Source of the DNA: an uncultured Agathobacter sp.
GTDB lineage: Bacteria > Bacillota > Clostridia > Lachnospirales > Lachnospiraceae
Direction: 5' to 3'
Length of the DNA: 64,000 nucleotides
NCBI GenBank assembly: GCA_910587655.1
Contig: CAJUND010000005.1
Span: forward strand, 1 to 64,000
Of the stretch, positions 41,650-50,291 are shown one piece after another. The notes under the pieces were generated by a model. The model did not search any database. It had not been told where the DNA came from and was given only the letters and a program-made list of their open reading frames with translations. Every line of letters begins with the position of its first letter. The stretch's first letter is position 1. The translations under genes were made by a program, and so were the position numbers.

Positions 41650-44115
41650 ATGGCTTCAACGAACCGTAAGTCTTCCGGCAGGAAGAAGAGACAGACAAAA
41701 AAAGAACGGATGGCGGAAATGGAACGTGCGCAGGCATTCCGTACGGAAGTAATTTTGTGGATGATTGTAGCAGTTTCATTATTGCTTTTTATCAGTAATT
41801 TTGGATTTGGAGGTATGGTGGGCAGGGCGTTAAGTGATTTTTTGTTCGGGGTTTTCGGCCTGCCTGCTTATGTACTGCCGATTGCGCTGATTGCGGGCAG
41901 TTTTTTTGCTGTTTCCAACAAGGGGAATTTTTCTGCTTCCATTAAGCTTGCGGCCGCCATACTTTTTGTTCTTTTTTTATGTACTTTTATGGCGCTTGCA
42001 GTAAATGGAAAAGAGATGCAGGCGCCGCTTGAGGCTTATACATACAGTGCCGACCGGCATGTCGGCGGGGGGATTCTGGGAGGAACAATTGCTTTTTATA
42101 TGGTGAAGGCTTTTGGTATTATGGGGTCATATATTATTGACATCATAGTTTTGATCGTTTCCCTTGTACTGATAACAGAAAAGTCCGCATTAAAAGGTAT
42201 GAAAAAGGGCGGTCAGAAAGTGTATGAATCTGCCCGTGAGAATAACGAGAAATACCGTGAATACCGGGAGTATAAATCAAAAGAACGAAGAATGGACCGT
42301 AAGGTATCCGGTGTATCAACCAATCTAAAAATAGAAAAAAAGAAGCCGCAGCGCAGTAAATCTGACGAGATGGGCGAAATTCACATGGTGGAAACCAAAG
42401 CTGAACAGCCGCTGTCATTACCGGAGATTGCAGGGAATTTTATACCGGATACATCTGTTGATCCCAAGGAGGCGTTTTCCGAAATGCCGCCGGAGCCGGA
42501 GATTACCGGTATTACGGAAATGCCTGCTGAGCCAAAGAAACGGAAGACAAAGGCGTCTGCCGGGGAAGTGGAGCAGGAGACGGCAGATGTTGCAAAGGAG
42601 CTGGAAAACGCAAAGACTGTACAAAGCCAGAATTATGTGCTTCCAAAGGCGGAACTTTTAAAGCCGGGAAACGGAAAAAAATCGGCAAATACCGAACAGT
42701 ATCTGCGGGAAACTGCCAATAAACTCCAGCAGACGCTGCAGACCTTCGGGGTAAACGTAACTATTTCAAATATCAGCTGCGGGCCGGCAGTTACCCGTTA
42801 TGAGCTCCAGCCGGAAATGGGAGTGAAAGTAAGTAAAATTGTCGGACTTGCCGATGATATCAAATTAAACCTTGCAGCTGCTGATATCAGAATCGAAGCG
42901 CCGATTCCGGGTAAGGCGGCGGTTGGAATCGAAGTACCGAATAAAGAAAACGTCATGGTATCTTTCCGGGAACTGATTGAGTCACCGGAATTTAAAAATT
43001 CAAAATCAAAAATCAGTTTTGCAGTCGGAAAGGATATTTCCGGTAAGACAATGGTAACGGATATTGCAAAGATGCCCCATCTGTTAATTGCGGGTGCGAC
43101 CGGTTCGGGAAAATCCGTCTGTATTAATACGATTATTATGAGTATTCTTTACAAGGCAAGACCGGATGAGGTCAAACTTTTAATGATTGACCCCAAAGTG
43201 GTTGAGCTTAGTGTGTATAACGGGATTCCCCATCTGATGATTCCGGTCGTGACAGATCCGAAAAAAGCATCGGGAGCCCTGCACTGGGCGGTTGCCGAGA
43301 TGACGGAGCGTTATGAAAAGTTTGCCGAGGCAAATGTACGTGAAATAAACGGATACAATGCAAAAGTGGATTCCATTCAGGCTGCGGAGGGAGAAGAACA
43401 CCCGCAGAAAATGCCGCAGATTGTAATTATTGTGGACGAGCTTGCAGACCTTATGATGGTTGCCTCCAATGATGTCGAGGAGGCAATCTGCCGTCTGGCA
43501 CAGCTTGCCAGGGCGGCAGGCATTCATCTGGTGATCGCAACCCAGCGTCCGTCCGTAAATGTCATTACCGGACTGATTAAGGCGAACATGCCGAGCCGTA
43601 TCGCGTTTGCGGTTACCTCAGGCGTGGATTCCAGAACAATTCTGGATATGAACGGTGCGGAAAAGCTGCTCGGCAAGGGCGACATGCTCTTTAATCCCCA
43701 GGGGATTCCAAAACCCGTCCGGGTGCAGGGCGCATTTGTTTCCGACCAGGAAGTATCCGATGTGGTTGATTTCATAACAGAGCATAACGGTCAGGCGGAA
43801 TATAATGACAGCGTACAGCAGAAGATGGACAGTTTACAGTCGCAGGGAAATACGGCGGTTGCGATATCAGATTCAGATTCTGCGGATGATGGAAGGGATT
43901 CCTATTTTTCCGAGGCTGCAAAGATAATTGTGGATAAGGAAAAAGCTTCGATTGGTATGTTACAGAGATACTTAAAGGTGGGATTTAACCGGGCGGCACG
44001 AATTATGGACCAGCTGGAAGAAGCAGGGATTGTTGGTCCGGAAGAAGGTACAAAGCCGCGCAGGGTTCTGATGTCGCCGGAGGAATTTGAAAGCTATATG
44101 GCGGAAAATCCATAG
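41650..44115 (+). CDS. ftsK: DNA translocase FtsK/SpoIIIE
   Basis: 821 residues. About four N-terminal membrane spans (about 32-180), a charged linker (180-345), then the RecA-like motor with Walker A GATGSGKS (Lys488 in the P loop) and Walker [12 protein letters not shown], and the C-terminal gamma winged helix that reads oriented DNA motifs ([31 protein letters not shown]). It pumps chromosomal DNA through the division or spore septum. A short leader hairpin (41612-41632, AATATCCC/GGGGTGTT) precedes the SD TAGGAG. Confidence 0.97.
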   Translation: MASTNRKSSGRKKRQTKKERMAEMERAQAFRTEVILWMIVAVSLLLFISNFGFGGMVGRALSDFLFGVFGLPAYVLPIALIAGSFFAVSNKGNFSASIKLAAAILFVLFLCTFMALAVNGKEMQAPLEAYTYSADRHVGGGILGGTIAFYMVKAFGIMGSYIIDIIVLIVSLVLITEKSALKGMKKGGQKVYESARENNEKYREYREYKSKERRMDRKVSGVSTNLKIEKKKPQRSKSDEMGEIHMVETKAEQPLSLPEIAGNFIPDTSVDPKEAFSEMPPEPEITGITEMPAEPKKRKTKASAGEVEQETADVAKELENAKTVQSQNYVLPKAELLKPGNGKKSANTEQYLRETANKLQQTLQTFGVNVTISNISCGPAVTRYELQPEMGVKVSKIVGLADDIKLNLAAADIRIEAPIPGKAAVGIEVPNKENVMVSFRELIESPEFKNSKSKISFAVGKDISGKTMVTDIAKMPHLLIAGATGSGKSVCINTIIMSILYKARPDEVKLLMIDPKVVELSVYNGIPHLMIPVVTDPKKASGALHWAVAEMTERYEKFAEANVREINGYNAKVDSIQAAEGEEHPQKMPQIVIIVDELADLMMVASNDVEEAICRLAQLARAAGIHLVIATQRPSVNVITGLIKANMPSRIAFAVTSGVDSRTILDMNGAEKLLGKGDMLFNPQGIPKPVRVQGAFVSDQEVSDVVDFITEHNGQAEYNDSVQQKMDSLQSQGNTAVAISDSDSADDGRDSYFSEAAKIIVDKEKASIGMLQRYLKVGFNRAARIMDQLEEAGIVGPEEGTKPRRVLMSPEEFESYMAENP

Positions 44116-44169
44116 ATTGTGTCAGTTTTTCTGATAAAGCTGGCATTCACGTAAAAGGAGGTAACGGTT

Positions 44170-45837
44170 ATGAAAACAGATATTGAAATTGCACAGGAGG
44201 CAGAACTTCTTCCCATTCAGGAGGTTGCAGCTTCCCTTGGAATCGGGGCAGAGGATCTGGAATTATACGGAAAATACAAAGCAAAGGTTTCGGATGAACT
44301 GATGGAACGTATCAAAGACCGGCCGGATGGAAAACTGATTTTAGTTACTGCAATCAATCCAACGCCCGCCGGGGAAGGTAAAACGACCACCAGTGTTGGT
44401 CTTGGCGAGGCATTTGGAAAGCTGGGGAAAAAAGCAGTCATTGCATTGCGCGAGCCGTCACTGGGACCATGTTTCGGAATTAAAGGCGGTGCTGCAGGCG
44501 GCGGTTATGCGCAGGTGGTGCCGATGGAAGATTTAAACCTGCATTTTACAGGGGACTTCCATGCAATTACATCCGCCAATAATCTGCTTGCCGCCCTTTT
44601 AGACAACCACATCCAGCAGGGAAATGAGCTTGGAATCGATCCAAGGCAGATTGTCTGGAAACGCTGCCTGGATATGAATGACCGTGTACTCCGCAATGTA
44701 GTAGTCGGACTGGGAAATAAAATGGACGGAATGGTAAGGGAAGACCATTTTGTCATTACTGTGGCGTCTGAAATCATGGCGATTTTATGTCTTGCCGAGG
44801 ACATGGATGATTTAAAAAGACGTTTAGGACGCATCATTGCTGCATATACATTTGAAGGTAAGCCTGTAACAGCAGAGGACCTGCAGGCAGTAGGTTCCAT
44901 GGCGGCGCTGCTTAAGGATGCCATGAAGCCAAACTTAATCCAGACGCTGGAGCATACGCCGGCGCTTGTCCACGGCGGACCGTTTGCCAATATTGCCCAT
45001 GGCTGCAACAGTGTACGTGCCACACGTGCTGCCTTAAAGCTTGCGGATTATGTGGTAACAGAGGCAGGTTTCGGGGCGGACCTGGGTGCGGAGAAATTCT
45101 TTGATATCAAATGCCGCAAGGCGGGGCTTGCAGTTGATGCAGTCGTTCTTGTGGCGACCATCCGAGCGCTTAAGTACAATGGCGGGGTGGCAAAGGAACA
45201 TCTTTCAGAAGAAAATCTGGATGCATTAAAGGCAGGAATCGTCAATCTCGAAAAGCATATTGAAAACCTGCAGAAATACGGGGTCCCGGTTGTGGTTACA
45301 TTAAATTCCTTCGTTTCTGATACAGAGGCGGAAACCGCCTATGTGAAAGAATTCTGCAGGGAACGCGGGTGCGAATTTGCCCTTTCCGAAGTATGGGAAA
45401 AGGGTGGTGAGGGCGGTATAGCCCTTGCAGAGAAAGTGCTGGAAACACTTGAAAATAAAAAGAGCAGTTTTAAACTTCTGTACCAGGACAGTGCATCTCT
45501 TAAGGAAAAAATCGAAACCGTTGCAAAGGAGATATACGGAGCAGATTCTGTGACATATTCTGCTGCAGCGGAAAAGGAGCTTGCGCGGATTACCAGACTT
45601 GGAATGGGGGATTTTCCGGTCTGTATGGCAAAAACCCAGTATTCCCTTTCGGATGACGCTGCTAAACTGGGTCGTCCGCAGGGCTTTCGTGTTCATGTGC
45701 GTGAAATCTATGTATCAGCGGGCGCAGGATTTGTGGTGGCAGTCAACGGTTCCATTATGACCATGCCGGGTCTTCCAAAGAACCCCGCTGCTCACCGGAT
45801 TGATGTAAAAAATGGTGAAATTACAGGATTGTTTTAA
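44170..45837 (+). CDS. fhs: formate-tetrahydrofolate ligase
   Basis: 555 residues, the family's length. ATP-binding loop [20 protein letters not shown] near residue 60 and substrate region [28 protein letters not shown]. It makes 10-formyl-THF from formate, THF and ATP. folD follows, together giving the formate-to-methylene-THF branch. Only 54 bases separate it from ftsK, too few for a THF riboswitch. SD AAGGAGG. Confidence 0.98.
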   Translation: MKTDIEIAQEAELLPIQEVAASLGIGAEDLELYGKYKAKVSDELMERIKDRPDGKLILVTAINPTPAGEGKTTTSVGLGEAFGKLGKKAVIALREPSLGPCFGIKGGAAGGGYAQVVPMEDLNLHFTGDFHAITSANNLLAALLDNHIQQGNELGIDPRQIVWKRCLDMNDRVLRNVVVGLGNKMDGMVREDHFVITVASEIMAILCLAEDMDDLKRRLGRIIAAYTFEGKPVTAEDLQAVGSMAALLKDAMKPNLIQTLEHTPALVHGGPFANIAHGCNSVRATRAALKLADYVVTEAGFGADLGAEKFFDIKCRKAGLAVDAVVLVATIRALKYNGGVAKEHLSEENLDALKAGIVNLEKHIENLQKYGVPVVVTLNSFVSDTEAETAYVKEFCRERGCEFALSEVWEKGGEGGIALAEKVLETLENKKSSFKLLYQDSASLKEKIETVAKEIYGADSVTYSAAAEKELARITRLGMGDFPVCMAKTQYSLSDDAAKLGRPQGFRVHVREIYVSAGAGFVVAVNGSIMTMPGLPKNPAAHRIDVKNGEITGLF

Positions 45838-45875
45838 AATAAAATTTATAACTGGAGAAAGGAAAAGGACTGCAG

Positions 45876-46004
45876 GTGATTTTTCAATCTTTATTTGTGC
45901 CGCAGAAAAACGCGTCACAAACGACAGAGCCTGCGGCATGGTACAAAATATGGCAGAAATCATTGATGGAAAGAAGATTTCAGGAGAAATCAAGGAAGAA
46001 CTGA
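45876..46004 (+). CDS. possible leader ORF overlapping the folD start
   Basis: GTG at 45876 is preceded at good distance by AAGGAAAAGGA, the only strong SD between fhs and folD. The 42-codon frame ends with TGA at 46002-46004, 55 bases inside folD in another frame. The peptide has no recognisable features. It could drive translation of folD by coupling, since folD itself has no SD. Without conservation data it may be chance. Confidence 0.3.
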   Translation: MIFQSLFVPQKNASQTTEPAAWYKIWQKSLMERRFQEKSRKN

Positions 46005-46795
46005 AGGCAGAAGTGGCTGCACTGAAAGCGCAGGGAAAGGAATGCTGTCTGGCAGTCATCCAGGTGGGAAACGACCCTGCTTCCTCTGTTTATGTGGGAA
46101 ATAAGAAAAAGGCATGTGCATATATTGGAATTACTTCAAAGGCATATGAGCTTCCCGATGAAACGACCGAAGAGGAGCTTCTCTCACTTATAGAAAAGTT
46201 AAATCAGGAAACAACAGTTCATGGGATTCTTTGCCAGTTACCGCTTCCGGTACATATCAGTGAAGACCGTGTGATAGCTGCAATTTCCCCGAAAAAGGAT
46301 GTGGACGGTTTTCATCCGCAGAATGTGGGGGCGCTTGTGATTGGACAGAAAGGATTTGTATCCTGTACCCCGGCGGGGATTATCCAGCTGTTGAAGCGCA
46401 GCCGGATAGAGATTTCAGGAAAACACTGTGTGGTTATTGGAAGAAGCAATATTGTTGGCAAGCCAATGGCGCTTTTGATGCTCAGGGAAAATGCTACGGT
46501 CACTGTCTGCCATTCCCGAACAGAAGGACTTGCTGAAATCTGTAAGAGTGCGGATATCCTGATTGTGGCAATTGGAAAGCCGCGATATATCGGCAGAGAA
46601 TACATCAAAGAGGGGGCGGTTGTCATTGACGTGGGAATCCACCGGGATGAGAACAATAAGCTCTGCGGGGATGTAAAATATGAGGAGGCCGCGCCTGCTG
46701 CGTCCTTTATTACACCGGTTCCGGGAGGCGTCGGACCTATGACCATCGCCATGCTGATGCACAACTGTGTAGAGGCAATGAAACTTTCTTCATAA
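45950..46795 (+). CDS. folD: methylene-THF dehydrogenase / methenyl-THF cyclohydrolase FolD
   Basis: 281 residues. VIQVGNDPASSVYVGNKKKACAYIGI is the folate site with the catalytic Tyr-Lys pair; GRSNIVGKPMALLML is the NADP-binding block and TPVPGGVGPMTIAML the C-terminal signature. ATG 45950 gives the expected family N-terminus (MAEIIDGKKIS); an upstream in-frame ATG at 45938 is possible. Neither has an SD. A 7-bp stem GCCGCAG (45899-45905) / CTGCGGC (45931-45937) ends directly before ATG 45938. Confidence 0.93.
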   Translation: MAEIIDGKKISGEIKEELKAEVAALKAQGKECCLAVIQVGNDPASSVYVGNKKKACAYIGITSKAYELPDETTEEELLSLIEKLNQETTVHGILCQLPLPVHISEDRVIAAISPKKDVDGFHPQNVGALVIGQKGFVSCTPAGIIQLLKRSRIEISGKHCVVIGRSNIVGKPMALLMLRENATVTVCHSRTEGLAEICKSADILIVAIGKPRYIGREYIKEGAVVIDVGIHRDENNKLCGDVKYEEAAPAASFITPVPGGVGPMTIAMLMHNCVEAMKLSS

Positions 46796-46845
46796 AAAGC
46801 GAGTTTGTTTAAAGAAATTATTCATAAAGGGGCAGCGGAAAGAGT

Positions 46846-48024
46846 ATGAAATGCATTTACTGCGGCAAAGAACTGGATGAGGGAGATCTTTTTTGTCCCA
46901 GATGCAAAAAGGCGGCGCAGATTGTGCCGGATTACAACGTATACGAAGATGACTATTTAAAGCAGGTGCTAAAGGAGGAAAACAGACCGAAAAAGAAGCA
47001 GGAGACAGGGCATGCGCCAGTTCAGGGACTGGATCCTGACAGAAAAAAGCAGCAGAAGAAAAAACAGATGAAAATAACAGGAGCAGTGGCAGCCACGGTA
47101 TTTGTGCTTGTTGTTGCACTTCTGATCCTTGCGGCTGCGGTACGCTCCAATCATGCAAATTCGGTTTCCTACCAGCTTACCCAGGCACAGAAGGCTTATG
47201 CAAAAGGAAATCTTAAGGAAGCACTGGCTTATTATGAAAGGGCGCTGGAACTCGATCCTGGCAATAACGACATTCGTATCAAGCTTGCAGAACTGTATAT
47301 GGAACTGGAGCAGGAAAAAGATGCAGAAAAACTGTGTAAGCTAATCATCCGTGATGATAAGGCAAACCGCAGGGCATGTAAAATCCTGATTGGCATATAC
47401 GACGGAAATGATAATCTGGATGCGATACTTTCACTGTATGACAGAGTGGATGAAAGTCTTTACCAGCTGTTTGACAATTATATGGTAGTCCCCCCGGAAT
47501 TCAGTCTGGATACAGGTACCTATGAAACAGCACAGACACTGGTACTGCGGGCAGTAAAGGATTACCAGATTTATTATACACTGGACGGGACAGATCCTGT
47601 TACCGGCGGAATGCGCTATGACGGACCGGTCGTGCTGGATGAAAACGGAAAGACCTACCGTGTACGCGCCGTCTGCAGGAATGACAGGAATATATACAGT
47701 GAAGCAAAAGAGCGGTCATATACCATAAAGATTCCATCTCCGGATATGCCGATTGTTACACCGGATGGAGGGGATTTCGGGGTAAAGACCACGGTTTCCA
47801 TTACAGTTCCTGACGGCTGCAGCGCATATTACACATGGGACGGCACAATCCCGAACAGATACAGCAGTCATTATACACACCCTGTTACCGTTCCGGAAGG
47901 AAACCATATTTTAGCCGTTATTATTATTGATAACAGAACAAATTTAAGCTCTGAGATTTACAGGGGAAGGTTTGTATATTATGAGAGTAATCCGGAAGAG
48001 GATGAACAGCAGGATGCTGAGTAG
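46846..48024 (+). CDS. zinc-ribbon, membrane-anchored TPR protein with chitobiase-like C-terminus
   Basis: 392 residues. N-terminal zinc ribbon CIYCGKELDEGDLFCPRC (residues 3-20), a Lys-rich stretch (about 45-75), one membrane span (about 78-100), TPR-like repeats outside or inside the membrane (about 108-200, including GNLKEALAYYERALELDPGN), then two beta-rich units (about 218-300 and 305-378) resembling CHB_HEX_C_1, with YYTLDGTDPV and YYTWDGTIPN. Function unknown. SD GGAAAGAG. With the zinc ribbon inside, the C-terminal part would be outside. Confidence 0.75.
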   Translation: MKCIYCGKELDEGDLFCPRCKKAAQIVPDYNVYEDDYLKQVLKEENRPKKKQETGHAPVQGLDPDRKKQQKKKQMKITGAVAATVFVLVVALLILAAAVRSNHANSVSYQLTQAQKAYAKGNLKEALAYYERALELDPGNNDIRIKLAELYMELEQEKDAEKLCKLIIRDDKANRRACKILIGIYDGNDNLDAILSLYDRVDESLYQLFDNYMVVPPEFSLDTGTYETAQTLVLRAVKDYQIYYTLDGTDPVTGGMRYDGPVVLDENGKTYRVRAVCRNDRNIYSEAKERSYTIKIPSPDMPIVTPDGGDFGVKTTVSITVPDGCSAYYTWDGTIPNRYSSHYTHPVTVPEGNHILAVIIIDNRTNLSSEIYRGRFVYYESNPEEDEQQDAE

Positions 48025-48054
48025 TCTGCCCCGGCAGGAATATGACAATCGTGG

Positions 48055-48086
48055 ATGGAAAGGGAAACCGTATGTTCCCTTTCCAT
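48055..48086. terminator. hairpin between convergent genes
   Basis: Perfect 12-bp stem ATGGAAAGGGAA (48055-48066) / TTCCCTTTCCAT (48075-48086) with an 8-base loop, lying between the + gene ending at 48024 and xpt ending at 48099. No clear T run on either side, so termination strength is uncertain. Confidence 0.6.
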
Positions 48087-48098
48087 TGAAATGAAGTA

Positions 48099-48674
48099 TT
48101 AGTCTTCAATAAATTCAATTCCGTCCTCTGACATGTGACGGATACGGACAATGGAATAAACATCAAATCCCTGGGATACGAGTTTCTCACGTCCCGGCTG
48201 AAATGATTTTTCTATCAGGGCACCAACTCCTGCAATTGTTGCATGGGCTTTCCGCAGCAGACGGATGGCTCCGGTTGCGGCTTCTCCGTTAGCAAGAAAA
48301 TCATCAATGATAAGTACATGGTCGTCTTCACTGATGACACTGGATGCGACTGTCAGTTCATAGCTGATTTCCTTTGTGTAGGATATAATCTGTGTATGGT
48401 AGAGACTGTCGTTTAAGATGCTGGACGGCTGTTTTTTCAGGATAATCAGCGGAAGTCCCATGCATCTGGCAGTCATCAGAGCCGGAGCAATTCCGGAGCT
48501 TTCAATGGTTGCAATTTTTGTAATGCCGTGATTTTTAAAGTACTCTGCAAATGTTTCGCCGATGTGTTCCATAAGCAGCGGGTCAACCTGGTGGTTGATA
48601 AAACTGTCAACCTTTAATATATCCTGGTTTACAACGATACCTTCTTTTTTGATTCGTTCCTGTAATTCTTTCAA
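48099..48674 (-). CDS. xpt: xanthine phosphoribosyltransferase
   Basis: 191 residues. PRPP-binding motif VLIIDDFLANGEA in the C-terminal half; N-terminal DSFINHQVDPLLM and the ESSGIAPALMTARCMGLPLIILKK region fit Xpt rather than adenine PRT. It salvages xanthine to XMP. B. subtilis xpt has a guanine riboswitch; here the leader after the promoter is only about 45 bases, too short for one. pbuX is not beside it. SD AGAGGTAAGG on the minus strand. Confidence 0.92.
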   Translation of the reverse strand: MKELQERIKKEGIVVNQDILKVDSFINHQVDPLLMEHIGETFAEYFKNHGITKIATIESSGIAPALMTARCMGLPLIILKKQPSSILNDSLYHTQIISYTKEISYELTVASSVISEDDHVLIIDDFLANGEAATGAIRLLRKAHATIAGVGALIEKSFQPGREKLVSQGFDVYSIVRIRHMSEDGIEFIED

Positions 48675-48701
48675 AGCCCTTACCTCTCTTGTTTATGTAT
48701 T

Positions 48702-48731
48702 TTGAAACTGTTGACTGTATACAGCTATTAT
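48702..48731 (+). promoter_or_regulatory. promoter of rlmH
   Basis: TTGAAA (48702-48707), 18-base spacer, TATTAT (48726-48731). The predicted start lies only about 6 bases before the rlmH ATG. Its -10 overlaps the -10 of the oppositely oriented xpt promoter. Confidence 0.55.
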
Positions 48732-48756
48732 AACATTTTACCCATGAAAATTACAA
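48727..48756 (-). promoter_or_regulatory. promoter of xpt, sharing its -10 with the rlmH promoter
   Basis: On the minus strand TTGTAA (48751-48756), 18-base spacer, TATAAT (48727-48732). The -35 lies inside the rlmH coding region. Confidence 0.6.
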
Positions 48757-49223
48757 TTGTATGTGTAGGAAAGATAAAAGAAAAATTTTATACGGACGCG
48801 GTGGCGGAATATAAAAAAAGGCTTGGCAGATACTGCAGTCTGGAAATCGCAGAGGTTTCGGATGAAAAAACAAAGGAAGATGCCGGGGAATGTGAAAACG
48901 CCATGGTAAAAGACCGGGAAGGGGAGCGGATTCTGAAAAAAATCCGTGATGACGGCTATGTAATTGCGCTTGCCATTGACGGTGTTTCCCTGGATTCCGT
49001 GGAACTGTCGGAAAAAATTGCGGGACTGGGGGTTCATGGGACAAGCCATATATATTTTGTAATCGGAGGTTCCCTTGGACTTTCTGATGCGGTGTTACAC
49101 AGGGCTGATGTTAAGCTCAGTTTTTCGCGCATGACATTTCCCCACCAGCTGATGCGTGTAATTCTGCTGGAACAGATTTACCGTTCCTACCGGATTATGA
49201 ACCATGAGCCGTATCACAAATAA
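48744..49223 (+). CDS. rlmH: 23S rRNA (pseudouridine1915-N3)-methyltransferase RlmH
   Basis: 159 residues, exactly the canonical length. SPOUT-fold signatures: MKITIVCVGKIKEKF at the N-terminus, IYFVIGGSLGLSD for the SAM knot, and the C-terminal RVILLEQIYRSYRIMNHEPYHK. It methylates helix 69 of assembled 70S ribosomes. ATG 48744 matches the family start; an upstream in-frame ATG at 48702 lies in the promoter. No SD is visible, so initiation may be leaderless or nearly so. It ends flush against the convergent GNAT gene. Confidence 0.95.
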   Translation: MKITIVCVGKIKEKFYTDAVAEYKKRLGRYCSLEIAEVSDEKTKEDAGECENAMVKDREGERILKKIRDDGYVIALAIDGVSLDSVELSEKIAGLGVHGTSHIYFVIGGSLGLSDAVLHRADVKLSFSRMTFPHQLMRVILLEQIYRSYRIMNHEPYHK

Positions 49224-49754
49224 TCAGGAAAGCCCTGAAAATTCCTCCCGTGTGATTGAGAAAACCAGCAGGTCATTTCTTTCACCCGTCAGCAGATTCA
49301 TTCTTCTGCCCCTGAGCCTGCCTTCTTCCAAAAATCCTGTCTGTTCCAGAAGTTTTCTGGAGGCGGTGTTGGTTTCATTGCATTTTGCTTCCATGAGATA
49401 GAAATTCCGGTTAACCAGGTATTCGGTTAATATACCGGAAACTGCTTCCCGTGCATATCCGTGTTTCTGGAATTTTTCCCCGATTACATATCCGATTTCC
49501 CCGATACACAGCTGCTCATAAGGGACATCTACAGTTATGTATCCGACAATTTTTTCCGGTTCTTTATTCACAATGACCCATACATTCATATTTGTAACAA
49601 ATCCCTGCACCAGGTTCTTCATTTGCTGCATACCAGCCACTGGATATGGGCGCATATACTGACCAAGTGATCGGTCTTTTCCCCAGCTCTGATAGCATTC
49701 TTCCGTGTCTTTTTCATTAAAATGACGTATCAGTAACCGCTTTGTTTCAATCAT
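49224..49754 (-). CDS. GNAT-family N-acetyltransferase (RimJ/RimL-like)
   Basis: 176 residues. Opening METKRLLIRHF-type segment (IETKRLLIRHFNEKD), acetyl-CoA motif GEKFQKHGYAREAVSGIL near residue 95, and NTASRKLLEQTGFLEEG near 130, typical of RimJ/RimL-type acetyltransferases. The substrate is unknown. SD GGAGGG on the minus strand. Its stop abuts the rlmH stop with no base between. Confidence 0.88.
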   Translation of the reverse strand: MIETKRLLIRHFNEKDTEECYQSWGKDRSLGQYMRPYPVAGMQQMKNLVQGFVTNMNVWVIVNKEPEKIVGYITVDVPYEQLCIGEIGYVIGEKFQKHGYAREAVSGILTEYLVNRNFYLMEAKCNETNTASRKLLEQTGFLEEGRLRGRRMNLLTGERNDLLVFSITREEFSGLS

Positions 49755-49893
49755 TGATTCCCTCCGTTTTTCATTGTCATCTGATTATCTGTTCAGGTAT
49801 TAATGATACCAGAAATGCGGTATTCGGGAAAGAGAAATAAAAGCTGCTTTTATATGCCGGACGGCTGGTAATTAATGTAAAAGCTGGCAATTA

Positions 49894-49922
49894 TTGTAAT
49901 TTTTCGTGCAACTGTGTATAAT
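49894..49922 (+). promoter_or_regulatory. promoter upstream of yqfC
   Basis: TTGTAA (49894-49899), 17-base spacer, TATAAT (49917-49922), housekeeping type. The 240-base gap 49755-49994 holds nothing else recognised. A GCATA...CATATAGT pair just before yqfC (about 49960-49988) faintly resembles a sporulation sigma-factor site. Confidence 0.6.
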
Positions 49923-49994
49923 AGAAGAAATAACACTGCCAAAATCCGTTTTTGCGCAGTGCATAGGACTTGCCGGTTTTTCATATAGTTAAAT

Positions 49995-50291
49995 ATGAAA
50001 AGCCGTGAATCGAACCAGAACAACCATCAACTGAAAGCAGAACAGGTCGTGGAAAAGTTTGAGCTGCCCAAGGACCTGTTTTTGGGAATGCCGCTGTTAT
50101 CCTTTGAAGGAAACCGTACGCTGTGCATTACCAATCACAGGGGAATCATCAAATACAGCCAGGAGACGATTATTGTCGCTGCACGTGCATACGGAATCGA
50201 AATAGCCGGAAGGAGCCTTACCATTCCAAGGTTTAACAGGGAACTGGTCGAAATCACCGGATATATGGAAAGCGTTACATTCCGGCTATGA
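49995..50291 (+). CDS. yqfC: sporulation protein YqfC
   Basis: 98 residues with the family core FELPKDLFLGMPLLSFEGNRTLCITNHRGIIKYSQETI. In B. subtilis yqfC is in the sigma-E regulon beside yqfD, phoH and yqfF, the same order as here. No SD precedes the ATG, which is odd. It overlaps yqfD by ATGA. Confidence 0.9.
   Translation: MKSRESNQNNHQLKAEQVVEKFELPKDLFLGMPLLSFEGNRTLCITNHRGIIKYSQETIIVAARAYGIEIAGRSLTIPRFNRELVEITGYMESVTFRL

Noticed and set aside
44116..44169. THF riboswitch before fhs
   Set aside because: The interval is only 54 bases and shows no matching fold.
48675..48726. Purine riboswitch before xpt
   Set aside because: About 45 bases of leader cannot hold the 70-base three-way junction, and the conserved loops are absent.
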